Position numbers and translations under genes: made by a program. A stretch of DNA of 32,784 bases from Mycobacterium attenuatum (GTDB taxonomy: Bacteria > Actinomycetota > Actinomycetes > Mycobacteriales > Mycobacteriaceae), in NCBI RefSeq assembly GCF_900566085.1, contig NZ_UPHT01000135.1:1-32784 (forward strand). Reading direction: 5' to 3'. Shown in pieces: positions 31,130 to 32,784 of the stretch; position 1 is the first letter of the stretch; each line of letters opens with the position of its first letter. The notes beneath the pieces are model-generated. The model had not been told where the DNA came from. It did no database searches and was given only the letters and a program-made list of their open reading frames with translations.

Positions 31130-31465
31130 ACGTTGGATGTTGCACTGCCAGCGGCAGTGCAGCAGCGCCGCGACGCCGCCGTGGGAGATTACCTCGTTGG
31201 GTGCCGCGGTCCCGGTGCTGGTGCCCACATCTCGGCCTACGCACTCTCGGTCGCCGCTGCTGCCTGAACCGAAGCCGACGACACCTGCGTGTGCTCGACC
31301 ACCGCTGCCGCCGCCATGGCCAATGATCATTGACTGAACCGACGACGTCGCCGCAGGCAGATCCGGCTGCCGACCATCGCCACCCGATCGCCGCCCCACG
31401 CCATGACGCCGAATACCTCGGAGCCGAGTCAACTCCGACGGCAACCACCTAAACTCAACGAACAT
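31130..31465 (-). pseudogene. Possible PPE-family N-terminal remnant
   Basis: ATG 31465 has GAGGGG six to eight bases upstream and starts MFVEFRWLPSELTRLRGIRR. WLPSEL resembles the [FY]xxLPPE start of PPE proteins. The expected Gly/Ala-rich helices then appear only in pieces of other frames (for example AMAAAAVVEHTQVSSASVQA, followed by a stop), as if frameshifted. The frame of the start itself continues to 30965, over the PE_PGRS start. I read it as a decayed PPE gene upstream of the PE_PGRS gene, with moderate doubt. Confidence 0.35.
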
Positions 31466-32278
31466 ACTTCACCCCTCTAACAGCGACGGGTAATGCTTCA
31501 CACGATGCAATTGCGCCCACCCCGCACCATGAAACGACCCTTACCGCGGCGACACCACCCCATCCGACATCATGCACTCACTGTGCTGAACATGCAGCCC
31601 TGAGAAATATGCGCCCCCAGTTGCTCGGGACTAAGAATATCCTCAATAGCGATGCGATGTGTCTAACGATGTAAGCGCAATGGCATTTAAATCAATACAA
31701 CATTGCCTTATAAAAACCATCGGCCATATGGCGTACATTTCTTCGTACGGGCGTCGGTATTTCACGTGACCTGGGTTTTACCGGAGGGCTGCTGAGATGA
31801 CGACGTGACCGTGGTGCCGTGTCGCGGCTAAGCGGCGCCGCGCCGGGTCGTGCGGTGATGCCAGGTCCCTGGTCCCGGTATCCGCGCCTTACTTGGGTCG
31901 AGCAGACATCGAAGTCTGCCGGACCAGGCGACGGCCCGGACGCGGTTGACGGCTGCGGCGGTACTTGTGCCCAGCACCAGGTTTGGGGATTCCCAGGATT
32001 AGGTAGCGGGATCGTTTGACCGGGCGGCCCGCTGCACGCCGCAGCCGGCAGCAGACGGAAGCCGGTTTTGCCTGACCAGCGTGCCGTCCACGGCCGGCAG
32101 CTGCGCCGCGCACAGCTGGCCCACCACGAGGACGACGGCTGTGACCCGACCAATGCCAAGGATGCAACTGCCCGAAACCGGTGGCGCCGTGGGCCCGACA
32201 TCGCCCACCAAGCCCGCCGTCGCCGTTGCCACAATCACCAGGCAGCGCGGCGTGGCCGAAACAGCCGTCGCCGGTGAC
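31466..32278. other. Gene-free region between the PPE-like remnant and the second PE_PGRS end
   Basis: About 813 bases. 31490-31745 is conspicuously AT-rich for this genome (runs such as CATTTAAATCAATACAACATT), which suggests foreign or relaxed DNA. 31800-32230 is GC-rich with several mutually exclusive open frames on the minus strand (up to 180 codons) but no recognised motif or ribosome site. The part just after the PE_PGRS stop (32230-32278) still reads as degenerate Gly-rich sequence. Confidence 0.4.
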
Positions 32279-32784
32279 CTAAAACGAGCCCTGTCCCCCG
32301 TTTCCGCCGTCCCCGCCGGCCCCGCCCCTGCCGCCGTTGCGCCCATCAGGTCCGGAGCCTGCGACGCCGTCGGCACCCTCGTTGCCGGGGTAGCCGGGAA
32401 TGCCGCTGGGGCCGGCGCCGCCGCCACCACCGTATCCGCCGTGGCCGCCGTATCCGCCGTATCCGCCGTTGCCATAAAGGTAGCCGGCGCCGCCGCCATT
32501 ACCGCCCATGCCGCCGGGGCCGCCGGTGCCGCCGTGGCCGCCGCTGCCGAACGGGTTGTCATTGTCAGCGCCAGTACCACCGATTCCGGCGTTGCCGGCA
32601 TTCCCGCCGTTGCCGCCCCAGCCGCCCAGCATTCCGCCGTTGCCGCCGGCTGCACCGTTGCCGCCCGCGCCGCCGTTGCCGCCCATGCCGCCGGGCCCGG
32701 CCGGCGTGCCACCGGCCCCGCCGTGCCCGCCGGCCCCGCCGTTGCCGCCGTTGCCGAACAGCCACGCATTACCGCCTGGGCCGC
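32279..32784 (-). CDS. 3' end of a second PE_PGRS gene (start beyond the right edge)
   Basis: 168 codons are inside the window, read from the right edge: AWLFGNGGNGGAGGHGGAGG, then repeated GGNGG units, a DNDNPFGSGG segment, GAGYLYGNGGYGGYGGHGGY and a less regular tail ending GGNGGQGSF before TAA at 32279. The Gly-Tyr-Gly-Gly run and GIPGYPGNEGADGVAGSG are unusual variations. The PE domain is outside the window, so subfamily cannot be checked. In the same direction as the PE_PGRS at 30010-31041. Confidence 0.85.
   Translation of the reverse strand, partial: GPGGNAWLFGNGGNGGAGGHGGAGGTPAGPGGMGGNGGAGGNGAAGGNGGMLGGWGGNGGNAGNAGIGGTGADNDNPFGSGGHGGTGGPGGMGGNGGGAGYLYGNGGYGGYGGHGGYGGGGGAGPSGIPGYPGNEGADGVAGSGPDGRNGGRGGAGGDGGNGGQGSF

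Noticed and set aside
31692..32769. Minus-strand frames of 180 and 256 codons after the right-hand PE_PGRS, one with IGRVTAVVLVVGQ recalling an IS110-type transposase
   Set aside because: The resemblance is limited to a few hydrophobic residues, no DEDD or other catalytic motif is seen, and no inverted repeats or target duplications were found.

Overview
The window is high-GC actinobacterial DNA from a slow-growing Mycobacterium outside the M. tuberculosis complex. The evidence is a PE_PGRS gene, the tail of a second one, many GTG/TTG starts, and a long block of genes in the order I remember for Rv1106c to Rv1127c of M. tuberculosis (hsd, xseB, xseA, Rv1109c, ispH/lytB2, Rv1111c, ychF, vapBC32, Rv1115, Rv1117, Rv1118c, Rv1120c, zwf1, gnd2, bpoB, ephC, Rv1125, Rv1126c, ppdK). 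Here that block runs in the opposite orientation. Species cannot be fixed from this stretch. Gene-name equivalences come from recognition of the translated proteins, not from a search.

Layout. 1-108 (-) reads as the last part of an MFS drug-efflux permease with no matching upstream part. 134-2852 (-) is a tightly coupled three-gene operon: a diverged Lgt-like membrane enzyme, a small proline-rich membrane protein and a radical-SAM protein of the archaeal tetraether-synthase (Tes, MJ0619) type. I consider this the best candidate for an undescribed system. 3161-3670 is a DoxX-family protein, divergent from a short PPDK-like protein (ppdK). A winged-helix protein follows, then a WS/DGAT-like acyltransferase homologue and epoxide hydrolase EphC. 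8893-12663 is an accessory patch (very small ORF, 92-aa ORF, TetR regulator, VOC protein, DUF732 secreted protein, YhgE/Pip-like membrane protein). bpoB follows. 13758-15800 is a visibly AT-richer island with an orphan Asn/Asp-rich exported or membrane-anchored protein. zwf1-gnd2 supply the oxidative pentose phosphate steps.

18379-20430 holds a membrane-anchored class III cyclase, a small membrane protein, a permuted papain-like hydrolase and an ABM monooxygenase-like protein. 20500-20948 is a decayed OsmC gene. 21234-22066 holds an exported NlpC/P60-like protein and a small upstream ORF. 22156-22483 is the wreck of a vapBC toxin-antitoxin pair. Conserved housekeeping genes follow: ychF, a DUF6542-type membrane protein, ispH, a lipid-droplet-associated protein gene, xseA, xseB and a 3-beta-hydroxysteroid dehydrogenase with a textbook KstR operator abutting its start. 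The right end holds a PE_PGRS gene, a probable PPE remnant and the 3' end of another PE_PGRS.

How the genes may work together. zwf1-gnd2 make reductant. The Lgt-like/Tes-like operon points to covalent modification of membrane lipids or lipoproteins. The hsd gene belongs to sterol catabolism. Several genes (OsmC, VapBC, MFS, PPE, perhaps HNH) are in decay, so this chromosome has been losing accessory functions in the spaces between conserved blocks.
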